From Ancylobacter amanitiformis (GTDB lineage Bacteria; Pseudomonadota; Alphaproteobacteria; Rhizobiales; Xanthobacteraceae), in assembly GCF_030814815.1 (NCBI RefSeq), contig NZ_JAUSVR010000017.1, positions 1 to 64,000 of the forward strand: a stretch of 64,000 nucleotides of DNA, in the 5' to 3' direction. Shown here piece after piece: positions 63,754 through 64,000 of the stretch; the stretch's first letter is position 1, and every line of letters starts with the position of its first letter. The notes under the pieces are model-generated. The model searched no databases and was not told the origin of the DNA. It saw nothing but the letters and a program-made list of their open reading frames with translations. A program made the position numbers and the translations under genes.

Positions 63754-64000
63754 TCAACCGGGAAAGGGCGCGTCAAACGCGATCGCTTCTATGCAGTCGA
63801 GGTTCGGCACGAATTCCGCCAGATCGAAACGCGTATCGGCAACGTTCACACCCTGCGCATCCAGCCGCACCCGGCCGTCCGCATACCAGCGGATCACCTG
63901 TACCAGCGATCGGCATTGCTGCACGAATACACGGTGGCGCCGCTCGGCCAGCGGCAGGGCCGGATCATTGGGCGCGCTGGCCTGGATCAGCGGTCGGCCG
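63754..64000 (-). CDS. Partial hypothetical protein running off the window
   Basis: The C-terminal 81 residues of a minus-strand gene, ending in a TGA at 63754-63756. The visible part includes RRHRVFVQQCRSLVQVIRWY, DGRVRLDAQGVNVADTRFD and FVPNLDCIEAIAFDAPFPG. No family recognised. Its start lies beyond base 64000. The upstream position relative to the glycosyltransferase suggests a linked polysaccharide role, but that is a guess. Confidence 0.6.
   Translation of the reverse strand, partial: GRPLIQASAPNDPALPLAERRHRVFVQQCRSLVQVIRWYADGRVRLDAQGVNVADTRFDLAEFVPNLDCIEAIAFDAPFPG

Overview
The window is GC-rich DNA from an alphaproteobacterium, most likely order Hyphomicrobiales and plausibly Xanthobacteraceae-like (Ancylobacter/Starkeya/Xanthobacter). 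That placement is inferred from a ChpT-CtrA cell-cycle phosphorelay with many GANTC (CcrM-type) sites upstream of ctrA, an aerobic-type cobalamin cluster with CbtAB and CobW, and a BA14K-family protein. No rRNA, tRNA, CRISPR array, phage or insertion sequence was seen, so this reads as ordinary chromosome.

Layout. 1-5.1 kb holds chpT, a translationally coupled CheW/receiver-like protein, two small exported metal-linked proteins, ctrA (minus) and fliJ. 5.1-11.4 kb is a mixed block: GNAT acetyltransferase, a CysA-type ABC ATPase, a TPMT-type methyltransferase, a beta-propeller/SRPBCC pair and recQ. 11.5-30.2 kb is a large vitamin B12 block: cobD, cobQ, cobO, cobP and cobalt import cbtBA around a pair of back-to-back cobalamin riboswitches, then cobW-cobN-cobG-cobH-cobI-cobJ, reversed cobK, and cobL-cobE-cobM-cobB. 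cobA and cobF were not seen. 30.7-42.7 kb is a glycogen operon, glgP-glgB-glgC-glgA, ending in a GlgX-MalQ fusion. 43.2-47.2 kb is molybdate uptake (modABC) with ModE-like sites before modA and a modE-type regulator just downstream. 47.3-49.9 kb carries PepSY, PCu(A)C and DUF2946 genes, a likely copper/iron-reductase group. 50-57.4 kb is D-xylose uptake and use (xylFHG minus; LacI regulator, xylB, xylA plus). 57.6-64 kb holds an L,D-transpeptidase, an orphan amino-acid-binding protein, a decayed stretch with broken azoR-like and gntR-like genes, a GlcG/HbpS protein, BA14K, a glycosyltransferase and a partial gene at the right edge.

How the genes work together. The B12 block covers most steps from precorrin-2 to adenosylcobinamide-GDP plus cobalt import, and both sides of the 16.9 kb divergent region are expected to be shut off by the same end product. 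The glycogen operon contains synthesis (GlgC, GlgA, GlgB) and breakdown (GlgP, GlgX, MalQ) in one unit. The xyl genes form a complete import-isomerase-kinase route to xylulose 5-phosphate.

Two kinds of repeat run through the window. Short perfect tandem duplications, often of 15 or 18 bp, occur between genes and, in frame, inside genes (recQ, cobL, cobG, modA, DUF305). A dispersed palindromic repeat with a CCCTCTCCCC core occurs between genes, in the 5' part of the beta-propeller gene, and twice in frame inside cobN. These repeats, the twin riboswitches, the GANTC cluster before ctrA, the GlgX-MalQ fusion and the ModE-like tandem boxes are the main points of interest.
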